This document shows positions 29,501-42,971 of a stretch of DNA of 64,000 bases, piece after piece; position 1 is the first letter of the stretch, and each line of letters opens with the position of its first letter. The stretch lies in assembly GCA_008933995.1 (NCBI GenBank), contig WARS01000014.1, positions 1,225,192 through 1,289,191 on the forward strand, in the 5' to 3' direction. The notes below the pieces were generated by a model. It saw only the letters and a list, made by a program, of their open reading frames with translations. It had not been told where the DNA came from and did not search any database. The translations under genes and the position numbers were made by a program. Source of the DNA: Datnioides undecimradiatus (Eukaryota; Chordata; Actinopteri; Lobotiformes; Datnioididae).

Positions 29501-32500
29501 ATGGATATGGTATGCTATTCCTGAGCCATCATTAGTGCTACATGAAGTCACATTTTGTTTCTCCTCCTATTGTGCAAATGTCTCATTCTGCATCAAAACA
29601 ATCAACAGAATGGAAAATCATGTCTGGCTATTGTGTAGCACAAAACCACATTCAGCACTGTTTTACAGCCTTTGTGAGATAAAAATTGCTTCAAGTTGGT
29701 CATGATTAGCAAACAGATTGAGCAAAAGAAGTCATCAGCTTTGTTTGCTGTCAGGCTTGCGTTGTGAAATCCTTCAGTCTGTATTGTTTTGTGTTGGCTC
29801 ATGTTCAAGCCTTATGGTGGAACGCTGTGAGTTCCCAGTTTTTCTCCAACTGAGATAAACATCTGCATTTGTATACATACAATTTCATGGACTTCATCCA
29901 TGCGACTGTATCAAAATAACAGACAAAAATAAAGTACTTATAATCAGTCACAATCATTTTTATATTAACAATAGATCACATGACTACTTGTATGGGTTTG
30001 TTCATAGTGATCAATTCACAGAGAATTACTTCTCAGCTTTTTGGAGTTTTACAGCTTTCAGGTCCTTGTTTTTGCTTTCAAACCTTTAAGTTTGATGATG
30101 GCCGTATGAGCTGCAAAACAGTGAACACGTTCGCTACATCGACTTGGTGGAGATTTGCAAGTCTTGTGTTTAGATGCTTGTCTCCACTGCCCCCAAGTGG
30201 CCAGAAATCATCACTGCAAATGCAAGATGGATAAATTGCAATTTAGTGTAACATCAGACACACTCTAGTGTTTATAAGGCCATATTTATCACTCACTCCG
30301 TTTCTGTTTCTTCTTTCTTTCTCAAGGGCCCACCTGGACCACCTGGACCCCCAGGCCAACCAGGTGAAAAGGTAACAACCAACATAGTGCCAACAACTAG
30401 AGATGAGGTTTATCTACACTGTGTTAAAATCTTAGTATGTTCATTGTTAAAGCCTACCATACTCATCAAGTGACACTGTACACTCTTTGTGTTCTTCCAG
30501 GGTGAGCTTGGTTTACCTGGACCAGCAGGACTTGATGGGGAGAAGGTACAAAGAGGCAGAAATCACACAGAGGCTGATTCAGTGTCTGAATTCTGTTATT
30601 ATCGTTAAGACATCTATTTCTTGATTCTTTTCCTCCAGGGACCTAAAGGTGACGTGGGTGAGACAGGACCACCTGGCGAGAGAGGAGAGAAGGGAGAGAT
30701 GGGGCTCTCTGGACCTGCTGTAAGTAGTAACAGTACACATCTGATGCACAAACAGTGGAAAGCACATCAGCATCTGGAAGTTCATTTTTGCTCCTTGTGG
30801 TTCAGGGCATGGATGGACAGAAAGGAGAGAAAGGCGACTGCAGAATTGATGACAACCTGGTGTGTAACACATCACACATCACGCATTACATAAACTTCAT
30901 ACAACATTCACTTATATATGTGTATAGATCATTGCAGTCTTTTAATCATTTTATCACTTCATAATCCTTCAGGCAGCTTTAGTTTTCCACTGATGACTGC
31001 AGAACTTGAACTTTGATTTGCAGACTGCTGTTCACAACGTGTATCGAGGTTACATTAATTATCTTAGTTTGGATATTGTGAGGAAAAAGAGACCTTTAAA
31101 AAAGTAACTTACTAAGATAATACAACTTTAACAAAGATGAATGGAAACTAATGGGTAGAAAGAAAGACAGGGTCATAGATCCTACACACTGCAGCATTTG
31201 GAGCATTTTGAAATTGAAACATACATGATTTGTGTATAAGGAGCCAAAATGTGCAAATGCTTGTGCTTGTGCAGTCCTAACCAGTCAATCATCTCTGTGT
31301 GCTCAGGTTCAAATGATTTCACAGCCAGGCCCACCTGGCCCACCTGGTCCGCCAGGGGTTCCCGGGTCCCCTGGATCGATGGTGAGTACTTATATCACAA
31401 TCCAAGCCTGGATATAAACTTTTCAACTCAAGTTTGTCCTTTGCACCTGTAGCTTTAACACTTACTCACTTTAGCTCTCAATGTTTTTCAGGGGCTGCAT
31501 GGCATGCCTGGTCCTAAGGTGAGAGTACAAGGCCATGTATTTATTATGTATTGGAGGCTCTAACATATCCTTTATTACTCACTGTTCCTGTGTTTTAATG
31601 CAGGGTGAGCCTGGATTCGGAATAAAGGGAGAGAAGGGGGACACTGGTGATCCTGGCCCCCAAGTATGTGACACTGGTGCCTTATTATTATAATACACCA
31701 TGATGTACCTACCTGGATGTGACACACTGATGGTAATGTTTTCACTGCAGGGATTAGAGGGCCGCCAGGGTGTGCCAGGGTCAGCAGGGTTAGTGGGTCT
31801 TCCAGGTGCAAAAGGAGAAAAAGTAAGGACCCTCCGTAAATATCTTCAATGAATCCCCCTTTTGTTTTGTTTTTTTTTGTATGGAATTTGAATAAAATGA
31901 TCTTAATGTGTGAATGTGTGAATTTACAGGGCAGACCAGGGGAGCCTGGACTAGATGTGAGTTTCTCACTGAGAATTCAATATCATTTTCAGTTGAATTG
32001 AACTTTAATCTGCATCCATTGACAAACTGCTATCTGACCTGTTTGTGCTTCTCTGTCCAGGGTTTCCCCGGTCTAATGGGAGAGAAAGGCGACAGAGGGG
32101 AAAGAGGAGAGAAGGTTAATGAAGAAAGAAATATTCAATACTTTCATCAAATTATAACTAGTTTATATATTTTTTTTCTCTGCACACTGTTCACCATTTC
32201 CTGCTCTAATTTACCTCACTTACTTGTCAGTATTATTTTGTGAGAAGTTAATGAATGTGTGTGCTGTTATCCTCACATCCAGGGTGACAGGGGAGCAGTG
32301 GGAAAGAGAGGTCTAAAGGGCCAAAAGGGAGAGCAGGGCCCTCCAGGTTTGGACCAACCCTGTCCTGTGGTAAGTCATCTCCACACCACGCTCAGCCAAA
32401 CGCAGACACACACAAACACTATGATGCATATTTATTCACACTTAAACTGATTTACTTCCTATTTTCCTCTTTTCTTTTACACTCAGTAATTGCAATCCTC

Positions 32501-33715
32501 TTTCTCTCAGCACTGTTCCTGTCATTTTCTATGTTTCTTCCTCAATTCTGTGAATATGTAACTGGCTCTTGCTGACAGCGTTGTGATGAAACTAAGGGTC
32601 TGTCTGAAGAGGCAGGCCTTTCTTCCCTTCCACCTCTTCCTCCCTCTGGCCCTGAGGCCCCCTGTCCTGTGGTATTGTATCTCTGGTTCCTTCCTTCTCC
32701 TCTTGCGTCACTATTTATGCATCTACTGTTTTATCTTTTCAACCACTTTGTTTAATGTCTTTTACATCCCTCAAACTCTGTTACGCTTGTGTTTTTTGTT
32801 AAAAACTCATACTTTATGCTGGTTTCTGAAGGTTAGTAATCACTGTAAAGACATTTTGAGATTATACATATTTTTTTGTCGTGCATCTTTCATTTAATTT
32901 GTAAAAACAAACAGAAGATGTCCGTTTGTTTTGAGTCTTTCTGCTCTGCTAAGCTAACCAGTTGCTGGTGGTAGCCTGATATTTAACAGACAGATGTGGT
33001 TTCATTATTTTCATCTCAGAGATGAGATGATAAATCATTATTTAGAAACTGCGAATTATAGAAAAAAACCCATTTATTATTAACAGTATTATTTTGAGCA
33101 TTTTGACTTTTGTTATTCTCATATGTTTGGATCTGTATTTTTCATAGTTCAGCTTTCACCTTGCTTTATATTTCAACATGAGTGTGTGATAAGGATTGCA
33201 CACTTTAGGCATTATCACAGTTTTGACTGATACTTATCGACATGATGTGGAACAGTAAGGCAGGTTTAGGCATACGGACATTTTCTGGCTTGTTAACTTT
33301 CCTTGCTGTTCTTTCTCTGCAGGGACAGGATGGGCTTCCCATACCAGGCTGCTGGCACAAGGTGAGTGTTATCAGATCTAAAACCCATATTGTTAACCAA
33401 TTAAATGGCATTTGATTTTGAGACTGCAGTTTGCACAGTCAGCAAACAGTAAAAACGCTAACACTATCTGTAATGAAAGCATAAAGTGACATTATTACTC
33501 ATGGACCGTAAGCACTAAATTCATTGCCTGACTTTTGATTTGATACAGGGGCATTTTGTAAGTATATCACAGAGTGCGAGCTTGTAATTGTACAGCATGA
33601 ATATTTGTGGTCAATCACTATTTTGTAGTTTATTCAGCTATTATTTAATGGGGCTTTTGTTTGGAATTTGACATGCTACTAATAATGAATTCCTACTATT
33701 CTTCTTTTGCAGTGA
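4886..33715 (+). CDS. col23a1: Collagen alpha-1(XXIII) chain, 3' two-thirds of the gene (5' exons outside the window)
   Basis: Type II transmembrane collagen that forms homotrimers at the cell surface and can be shed. Coding exons seen: 4886-4930, 8077-8084, 9105-9131, 15744-15770, 15854-15880, 18156-18182, 19113-19139, 24806-24922, 27065-27091, 27226-27252, 27385-27438, 27548-27607, 27744-27788, 27913-27990, 28136-28159, 30327-30371, 30501-30545, 30639-30719, 30806-30859, 31307-31381, 31492-31518, 31604-31663, 31751-31822, 31930-31956, 32061-32114, 32283-32369, 33323-33361, and the stop at 33713-33715. All have AG/GT borders and join in frame to 428 whole residues. They follow the order of human COL23A1 as remembered: [19 protein letters not shown], then [15 protein letters not shown], then LDQPCPV and [10 protein letters not shown]. 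The length agrees with the human segment. Collagens XIII and XXV share the architecture, but the C-terminal HK and the hnrnpab-phykpl neighbourhood favour XXIII. Cytoplasmic tail and membrane anchor are not in the window. Confidence 0.93.
4931..8076 (+). other. col23a1 intron
   Basis: Non-coding intron between the first collagenous exon seen and the 8-nt microexon. It holds a CT-rich tract at about 6810-6832. No further exon, RNA gene or clear repeat is supported. Confidence 0.7.
8077..8084 (+). CDS. col23a1: 8-nt microexon of col23a1
   Basis: The exon GACCTCCT lies between a strong polypyrimidine-tract acceptor (TTTTTTGTTGCAG) and a consensus donor (GTAAGT). The previous exon ends with a single G of a glycine codon. 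GA completes that Gly, CCT CCT gives Pro-Pro, and the next exon opens in phase 0 with GKSGRDGYP. The joined peptide [15 protein letters not shown] matches the human order GDPGPPGQSGRDGYP. Without this exon the frame is lost, so it must be constitutive. Every other internal exon seen is phase 0, so this one returns the gene to phase 0. Confidence 0.85.
8085..9104 (+). other. col23a1 intron with CA and ATT microsatellites
   Basis: Non-coding. It contains CA/GT-rich patches near 8177-8190 and 8340-8356, a (CA)n run at 8430-8453 and an (ATT)n run at about 8527-8546. Nothing else is recognisable. Confidence 0.6.
9751..9765 (-). promoter_or_regulatory. CTCF-core-like site
   Basis: Minus strand reads CCACAAGAGGCCACT, 13 of 15 positions of the CTCF core CCASYAGRKGGCRSY. 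It is the weakest of the five such sites in this window. Confidence 0.3.
10821..10848. repeat. (GT)n microsatellite
   Basis: About 14 uninterrupted TG units following a short TA run; intronic. Confidence 0.95.
11195..11430. repeat. Dispersed teleost repeat (class unclear)
   Basis: The block contains phrases that recur widely in fish genomes: CAAAGTGCTTTACACTAC, CACCCACTCACACGAG, AGCAATTTGGGGTTC and GAGCCGGGGATCAAACCAC. I recognise the family from memory but cannot assign it to a SINE, LINE tail or DNA transposon. The edges are approximate. Confidence 0.6.
11463..11572. mobile_element. Fragment of a hAT-like non-autonomous transposon end
   Basis: The segment ends in CTTCCACCACTG, preceded by TATTTTTACACTGTGGTATTGGTACTC. 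This is the terminal region of an abundant teleost family, and its inverse resembles the start of the element at 52856. Only one end is seen, so the copy is truncated or its left part is too diverged. Confidence 0.5.
11764..11795. repeat. (GT)n microsatellite
   Basis: About 16 GT units; a CA-rich tract follows at about 11965-12004. Confidence 0.95.
15881..18155 (+). other. col23a1 intron
   Basis: Non-coding intron; (GACA)n-like tract near 17608-17624. No supported exon. The Gly-starting stretch at 16047 was considered and rejected. Confidence 0.6.
22784..22843 (+). other. Candidate unannotated col23a1 exon (20 codons)
   Basis: Open in phase 0 for 60 nt, after the acceptor CACTTCCTCTCCTCAG and before the donor AAG|GTTTGT. 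It begins [10 protein letters not shown] and ends NQILTVK, so it starts like a collagen triplet and then turns non-collagenous with a possible N-glycosylation sequon (Asn-Tyr-Ser). Both flanking exons are phase 0, so inclusion would keep the frame. Human COL23A1 as remembered has no such segment at this place. The donor is only moderate. Confidence 0.4.
23180..23254 (+). other. Candidate unannotated col23a1 exon (25 codons)
   Basis: Open in phase 0 for 75 nt. The acceptor has a long pyrimidine tract ending TTTTGCATCTCAG, and the donor is AAG|GTAGAC. The peptide starts [10 protein letters not shown] and ends SFQRRFLK, with a basic RR pair near its end. It is non-collagenous and would interrupt the first collagenous domain just after GDQGDIGPR. 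It lies only 336 bp beyond the other candidate exon. Confidence 0.45.
24719..24733 (-). promoter_or_regulatory. CTCF-core-like site
   Basis: Minus strand CCACTTGGGGGCAGC matches CCASYAGRKGGCRSY at 14 of 15 positions. It lies 72 bp upstream of the 117-nt collagen exon at 24806. Confidence 0.5.
26489..26582. repeat. Compound microsatellite (GT)n-(CTGT)n-(GA)n
   Basis: About 26 GT units, then about five CTGT units, then about ten GA units, all contiguous. Confidence 0.95.
26980..26994 (-). promoter_or_regulatory. CTCF-core-like site
   Basis: Minus strand CCACTAGAGGTCAGT matches the CTCF core at 14 of 15 positions. It is 70 bp upstream of the exon at 27065. Confidence 0.45.
27913..28159 (+). 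CDS. col23a1: col23a1 exons encoding the NC2 interruption
   Basis: Exon 27913-27990 leaves the Gly-X-Y pattern after [10 protein letters not shown] and encodes [16 protein letters not shown], the counterpart of the human NC2 stretch VVIDYDGRILDALK. A separate 24-nt exon, 28136-28159, encodes AINTISVS before the next collagenous exon at 30327. It has a good acceptor (TTTCTTCCTGACAG) and the donor TCG|GTAATC. Collagens XIII and XXV, from memory, carry an eight-residue piece like EIRTLALM at this place. The small exon is therefore probably ancestral and coding here, although the human XXIII chain I remember goes straight to GPPG. Confidence 0.75.
28160..30326 (+). other. col23a1 intron
   Basis: Non-coding intron between NC2 and the second collagenous domain. 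The only site noted is the CTCF-like match at 30186-30200. Confidence 0.65.
30186..30200 (-). promoter_or_regulatory. CTCF-core-like site
   Basis: Minus strand GGCCACTTGGGGGCAGTGG contains CCACTTGGGGGCAGT, 14 of 15 core positions. It is 127 bp upstream of the exon at 30327. Confidence 0.5.
30806..31381 (+). CDS. col23a1: col23a1 exons encoding the NC3 interruption
   Basis: Exon 30806-30859 ends [12 protein letters not shown]. Exon 31307-31381 starts [17 protein letters not shown]. Together they form a short non-collagenous link between the second and third collagenous domains, aligned with the human segment ESASDSLQESLAQLIVEP. A cysteine lies in this fish linker where the human segment as I remember it has none, so an extra interchain disulfide is possible. 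A 15-nt phase-0 candidate exon lies between them at 31024-31038. Confidence 0.8.
31024..31038 (+). other. Weak candidate 15-nt exon in the NC3 linker
   Basis: TTTGATTTGCAG precedes ACTGCTGTTCACAAC (TAVHN), followed by GTGTAT. It is in phase with both neighbours and would bring the linker length nearer to the human one. The donor is poor. Confidence 0.2.
32283..33361 (+). CDS. col23a1: col23a1 exons encoding the end of COL3 and the C-terminal NC4
   Basis: Exon 32283-32369 (29 codons) ends [11 protein letters not shown]. Exon 33323-33361 encodes [13 protein letters not shown]. The two cysteines in DQPCPV and PGCWHK are the conserved C-terminal pair of the XIII/XXIII/XXV membrane collagens. The 953-bp intron between them holds a strong candidate alternative exon. 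Confidence 0.9.
32579..32671 (+). other. Candidate alternative C-terminal col23a1 exon (31 codons)
   Basis: Open in phase 0 for 93 nt after GGCTCTTGCTGACAG and before GTG|GTATTG. It reads [16 protein letters not shown], then a Pro-rich part, and closes PEAPCPV. Its last 12 nt plus the donor start (CCCTGTCCTGTGGTA, 15 nt) are identical to the end of the preceding exon at 32369, which also closes PCPV. It could be added or used in place of that exon without losing frame, and it would add one or two cysteines next to the C-terminal NC4. The donor is weaker than the GTAAGT of the neighbour. Confidence 0.5.
33549..33557 (+). other. Candidate 9-nt microexon before the stop exon
   Basis: GATTTGATACAG precedes GGGCATTTT (Gly-His-Phe), followed by a perfect GTAAGT donor. 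Phase 0 on both sides. Inclusion would change the C-terminus from CWHK to CWHKGHF. Confidence 0.3.
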
Positions 33716-36410
33716 TGACTAATCCGCAGCATGGAATCTGTACATATTGATATGGTATATATTGGAATTGAATACTACACCAACAACTCGCTCTCTTTTT
33801 CCCCTTTTTGTCATAAAACATTTTTATATAATATATTGAGATTTTTTTAACAAGGACGTTTTTGAATCTTCAGTATTATGAAAACTTTAGAGATCCAGTG
33901 TTGTTGTGAATGCAGCTATGGTTTTGAAGAGAAGAAACTGAACTGGCAGTGGGACTCTTATTATACAGGACAGTCCAGATGACAGTGTTGGAGTGCCTTG
34001 ACGGTCTTGCTGCCTTACTAACAAAGTCTGACTCGCTGCCTGATTGTAATCATGAACGCTGTATGGATTTGACAGTGTGTGCACTTACCCAGTCTCATGG
34101 ATTGATGCTTGGATGTATGGACAGATCTCTTGGCCGTGGAGGAATGTGGGTCAGTACTCTCTTCTCCTCTCTTTGTTTTCAAAAAAGGAGGAAATGGCGA
34201 GACAGAAACTGAAACGCAAGCGTCTCTCTCAGCCCTGAAGGGGCACAGGACCTGGTGAGGAAAGGACACGCATCGCACAAAAGGTGCACATTGGCCTTTA
34301 TGAAGCAGAGTGAGCCATTGCAATGCCTCGGTGTTACACTGAACACTCAGATCCTCCATTGAGGAAAGTCTCCAGGAGGGGGGCGACAGAGAACACTGCA
34401 TCTCCACATTCACCTGAGAAGCACGGACACACCTGTGGCTGGTGATGTTGCACAATAGCTTGATAACTTGTCAGAGTTATTTGGGAGTCACTGACGTCAC
34501 TGGCACATAAGGAAAGAGTTACTGAACAGATACATTGAACAAGTTCTGATGATCTCTTGTATGGCTCTTTTGTAAAAGGTTTTTAATTAATTAGTGCATG
34601 ATCATAACAAGGCTTAGTGTTGCGTAGCATCCAGACAGCTTGTATGACTTGTGGTCCCTCATTGAAACCTCAAACAACAGTAGATTCATTTTTATTTTAA
34701 TAAGCAGCTTTGAATAGTCTTTCCATTTGAACAAGCCACTCAAAAAAGTCAAAAAATGTTATGGCATACACTTTTGACTGTGGTGACTTGTGTGTTGTTT
34801 TGTTTTATTCTGATATATTCTCACCCATTTTTGTCCAGTTACAGTTTGCATTCCTGTGCATTACCATGTTTGTGGTATATATACATAGAGAAATTTCAAG
34901 GCCAGATTTGAAGGAACCATTTACAGTATTCATGACAAACCAGTGCTGCAGTTGCCTTCACAAATGATTGTCAAATGATTTCCTGAATAATTTTCAGTGG
35001 TTTTCTGATGCTTTTTTGACTGATCTTTTAAACATTGATGAAGACTTGTGTAATTAATGTTGCCAGTTTATCTGGATAACAGTGTAAGTTCTTGCTGCTG
35101 ACTTAAATGTGTGTTGTTTGTTTGATTTCTTTGATCAATATTAGTCATTTGGACTGTAGGACTAACAGACTAAAGTGTGAAATTTGAATCAAATGTATAC
35201 ACAACCATCCTTCTGAGGGAAATTATTAATTTTTACTCAGCAACAATCCTTAGGGCAATGGTTCATAACTTTCAGTTATTTTACATTGTGTGTGATTTCT
35301 TTTGAATTATCACAAAAAAGTTTTAGTCTTTGCTATCAGATGACTTTTATTGGTGTGTTTTTGTCTTTGTAATACTTTTTTTTTGCTCAGATGGAATAAT
35401 TTCCTGGTGCTTAAATACTTTCATGTACTCGTTTAAACCTCACACGCACACACGTCCACATGTGTCATCGTTTAAAGAAGCTGATTTACTATTTTCATAT
35501 TTTTGGCTACAGGTATACAGGACAGACATTACTAAGATTCATTATTTGTTTCTGTTTACATGAGCACACAAACAAACACATGAATGGAAAATGGTGTTAA
35601 CGTTGTAACCAGTGTACAAGGGGACATCTTCTACATTGGTATGAGTTGCACATTTTGAAGCAATATAATTAATATTCAATTATCATTGGAATACAGTCAC
35701 AATACATATTGAGATTAACTGCTAGAAATGTCATTTTCACTGTTAGCTTGAATATGAACAAATGTTTTATTTGTTGACTATCTTCAGTTGTCATCAACAT
35801 AGAGGAGAGGCTGCTAAGCATTTCAAATTCCACCAAAACATTAAACATTGCAACATTGACAGATTTCAAGCTGGGTTGGTATTAGTGTTGTTTAAAAGAT
35901 GTTTTTATGATTTTAAACAAGAATGTCAGTCTGAGGAAGACAGATAGACATGTGACATGTGAAAATAGAATTTACTAATTCAATTATATAATTTCGTCAA
36001 TGGCCAGGGCAATAGCATGATGGTTCGGTCCCAACTGAATCTAGATAACACACAGTGCAGTTGTAGTGCTGACTTTCTCTTGTAATTAAACATATCCAAT
36101 AGCTGACCTGCAAACTGGCTTGTGTTATGATGAGTCACATTGAAGGCTCATGTATCTCTGCAGTGATTGTTCCTGCTTTCTGAAATGACAGTGTGTAACA
36201 TAAACATCTTTCTTAATCCACTTAGTTTTTGCGAAAGTCATTTTACAGAGTTGAATTACTGACGGTGCAGCAAACAATTTCCATATCAGTGTGATTAATA
36301 TGTTAAATGTTTTAATGTTAGGAGGGTGTGCTAAAAAGGTCACATATTAAACCTGGACTGTACCACTCATTTATGAAGTTAAGGTTTTCAATAAAACAAA
36401 AATCTGTCTG
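33713..36410 (+). other. col23a1: Last col23a1 exon: stop codon and 3' UTR
   Basis: The acceptor CTTCTTTTGCAG is followed directly by TGATGA, so the stop codon (with a second stop right after it) is the only coding content of this exon. An AATAAA at 36390-36395 is a plausible end; another at 37178-37183 is possible. No coding region is seen here. Confidence 0.6.
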
Positions 36411-38395
36411 TGAGATGCATATCATTAAGCTAAGATAGGAAAACTCTCATACAAACTTTATTTGAGAATCATTGAAAATGTATGTTGAGTGAGAAATAAT
36501 ATTAAAGCAGAGTGGTTTCACCGTTAACAGCACAGTTCTTAGCATGTTTTCACTGGAGGCTGATGGTTATCTGTTACTTAACATTATTATATGTGTTTCT
36601 TTCTTTTGCAGATTCTGTCAGTTTCCAGTTTTAAGGTTTAATGCAGTCAGTAAATGGCACAATGTCTGAATACAGTTTAGTGTTTTAGCAAATCATATAT
36701 CACAGTATTAGCTTGACTTTGTGAGAATGTTTTTTTTTTCTCGGTTGTGTATTTGGTTGTAAAAGAATTAAGCTATTTTTGTAATTACTTGTCTAAAAAT
36801 GTATAACATGAAATCTGGTCAACTAAACGTAGACTGAAGTAAACGCTCCAGTTTTATGGGTTTTTGTCCATTAAATCATATTCATGTAAAAGTACTCTGT
36901 TTCATTTATTGAACTTTATATAATGAATGAAAATGGCATGATGATGATGATGATGTTAAATGATAGATCTATTGAAACAAAGAACATATCTGGGAAACAA
37001 GAAAAAGTGCATTAACGTGTCAGTGTGCAAACCTCACACCACAGAGCTCAAAATGAACACAATATTCATAGACAAACACTTTGTAGTCTCTGTGTACAAC
37101 TAATTCTTATAATTATAAATATACACTAGAATTCCTCTTTGTTAGAATTAACCAGAAAAGAGGACGATGCTCAATTAAATAAAAATGAATTAATTAAACT
37201 TCATTTACAAAGAGGTTTGTTTTGTCTTGTTTTTTGTCAAACAAGGGGAAACAGGGCTGTAGACTGTTTAGTGAATGTAGGCCATGGTGTCAGTACAAGA
37301 AGAGGAAAGTAGTTAATTACTTAATCTCTCATAGAGGGAATTCAATATTTTATGTAGACACATGCACACACACGGGCTCTATGGACATGCATAAGTTGAA
37401 GAGGTGTCTGAGGTGCAAGGAGTTCAGGGTTATTCAAGTGGTCACTCAAGTGGCCAATCCATGCCACCCTCAGTTGGCAATTAACATCGCCTGTCTGACA
37501 CCCCAAACTAATTCTGCATGTGACACGCCACAAACATTCTTCTTTTCCAAATAGTGGTGATGGTGGTGTCAGTGTTTCTTTGGATCATCTGGTTTAAATA
37601 TTCCCATAAGAGGAAAGAACATCAGACTGTTACTCCACCAGCCAATAAGCTCATAATTTTTGCATTTTATCAAACATTTTCACAAATCACTTGCACATGT
37701 CATGCAGTGTTACAGCTGAATGAGATCACTGATTAAAGACTAAACAACAGGTTACACAGTTGTTTGAAGTTGCCCTGTGTCTAAGGGAAGACTTTCTGTG
37801 CGTAGTCTTACATGGGTGCGTGTTTATTATCCTCTAAAAGTTTGGGTTTAGTTTCAATTTCATTCCATTTTTATTTATAACATTATATTATGTTTAGTTT
37901 TTTAGTGAATGGGATACTGTGACATTTTGGTTTTTTCCATGCCACAGACATACAACAGACAAACAACCTTAATGTCTGCTTCAATTATATACAACCAATC
38001 TGAATTTCATGTTTTCTATTTTAAATAATAGCTAGTTTAACATTTGCAAACAAACCTTTTATCTGTTTTGTTGGATTGGAATACATCCACATGCATTTTA
38101 ATCTTAAAAAAATGTAAGACAGGAGATGTATTCAAATACAGTTGTAAGATATTTTGTTTATTTATTATCTGTCCTTACCATTAATTTGTCTTAGGCATTA
38201 TAGATGGATGACCAATTTGCTTTAAAGCAATTATTATTTAAAAATGTTCACATGTAGGGCTTTATTTAAAAGAAAGTATTATAAAAATCATCATTACAAA
38301 ATGTTCAAATGTAATTGTAATTTAGGGTTGTTTTGGTTTTTTTTACTAATGTATAAGAGTGTAGATGAAAGTATTCGTTACCTTGTATAAACGCA
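36411..38395. other. Intergenic (or distal 3' UTR) between col23a1 and rack1
   Basis: AT-rich, with an ATG-repeat patch near 36938-36956. No gene, RNA or clear repeat is supported. An AATAAA at 37178 could mark a distal polyadenylation site of col23a1. Confidence 0.5.
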
Positions 38396-38400
38396 TGAAA

Positions 38401-38425
38401 TCTACATTTCCCACAATCCTCTGCA
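38401..38425 (+). promoter_or_regulatory. ZNF143 (SBS)-like element in the rack1 promoter
   Basis: The string CTACATTTCCCACAATCCTC resembles the extended ZNF143/STAF motif ACTACAATTCCCAGAATGC. It lies about 40-65 bp upstream of the likely start, a usual place for this factor. Confidence 0.5.
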
Positions 38426-38464
38426 GGTGGCTCACCCCTCTTAGTTATTGCATCCGGGTCTGAA

Positions 38465-38475
38465 CTTCCTTTTCC
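38465..38475 (+). promoter_or_regulatory. rack1: 5' TOP-like transcription start of rack1
   Basis: CTTCCTTTTCC, about 100 bp before the ATG, fits a 5' terminal oligopyrimidine tract. RACK1 mRNA is a known TOP mRNA translated with the ribosomal proteins. The exact first base is not determined. Confidence 0.55.
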
Positions 38476-38544
38476 GCTGTGCCCAGATGCGATGAGGACA
38501 TAGATTTTTCAGGACCTCTGAAAAATCCGAATCCATCCTTGTAA

Positions 38545-42941
<4,397 letters not shown>

Positions 42942-42965
42942 GAGCTTGTCCCTGAAGCAACTTTG

Positions 42966-42971
42966 AATAAA
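42966..42971 (+). terminator. rack1: rack1 polyadenylation signal
   Basis: AATAAA 24 nt after the TAA stop codon, giving the very short 3' UTR typical of ribosomal-protein mRNAs. Confidence 0.9.

Noticed and set aside
38387-38392. TATAAA before rack1
   Set aside because: It lies about 75 bp before the pyrimidine start tract, too far for a TATA box, and rack1 promoters are usually TATA-less.
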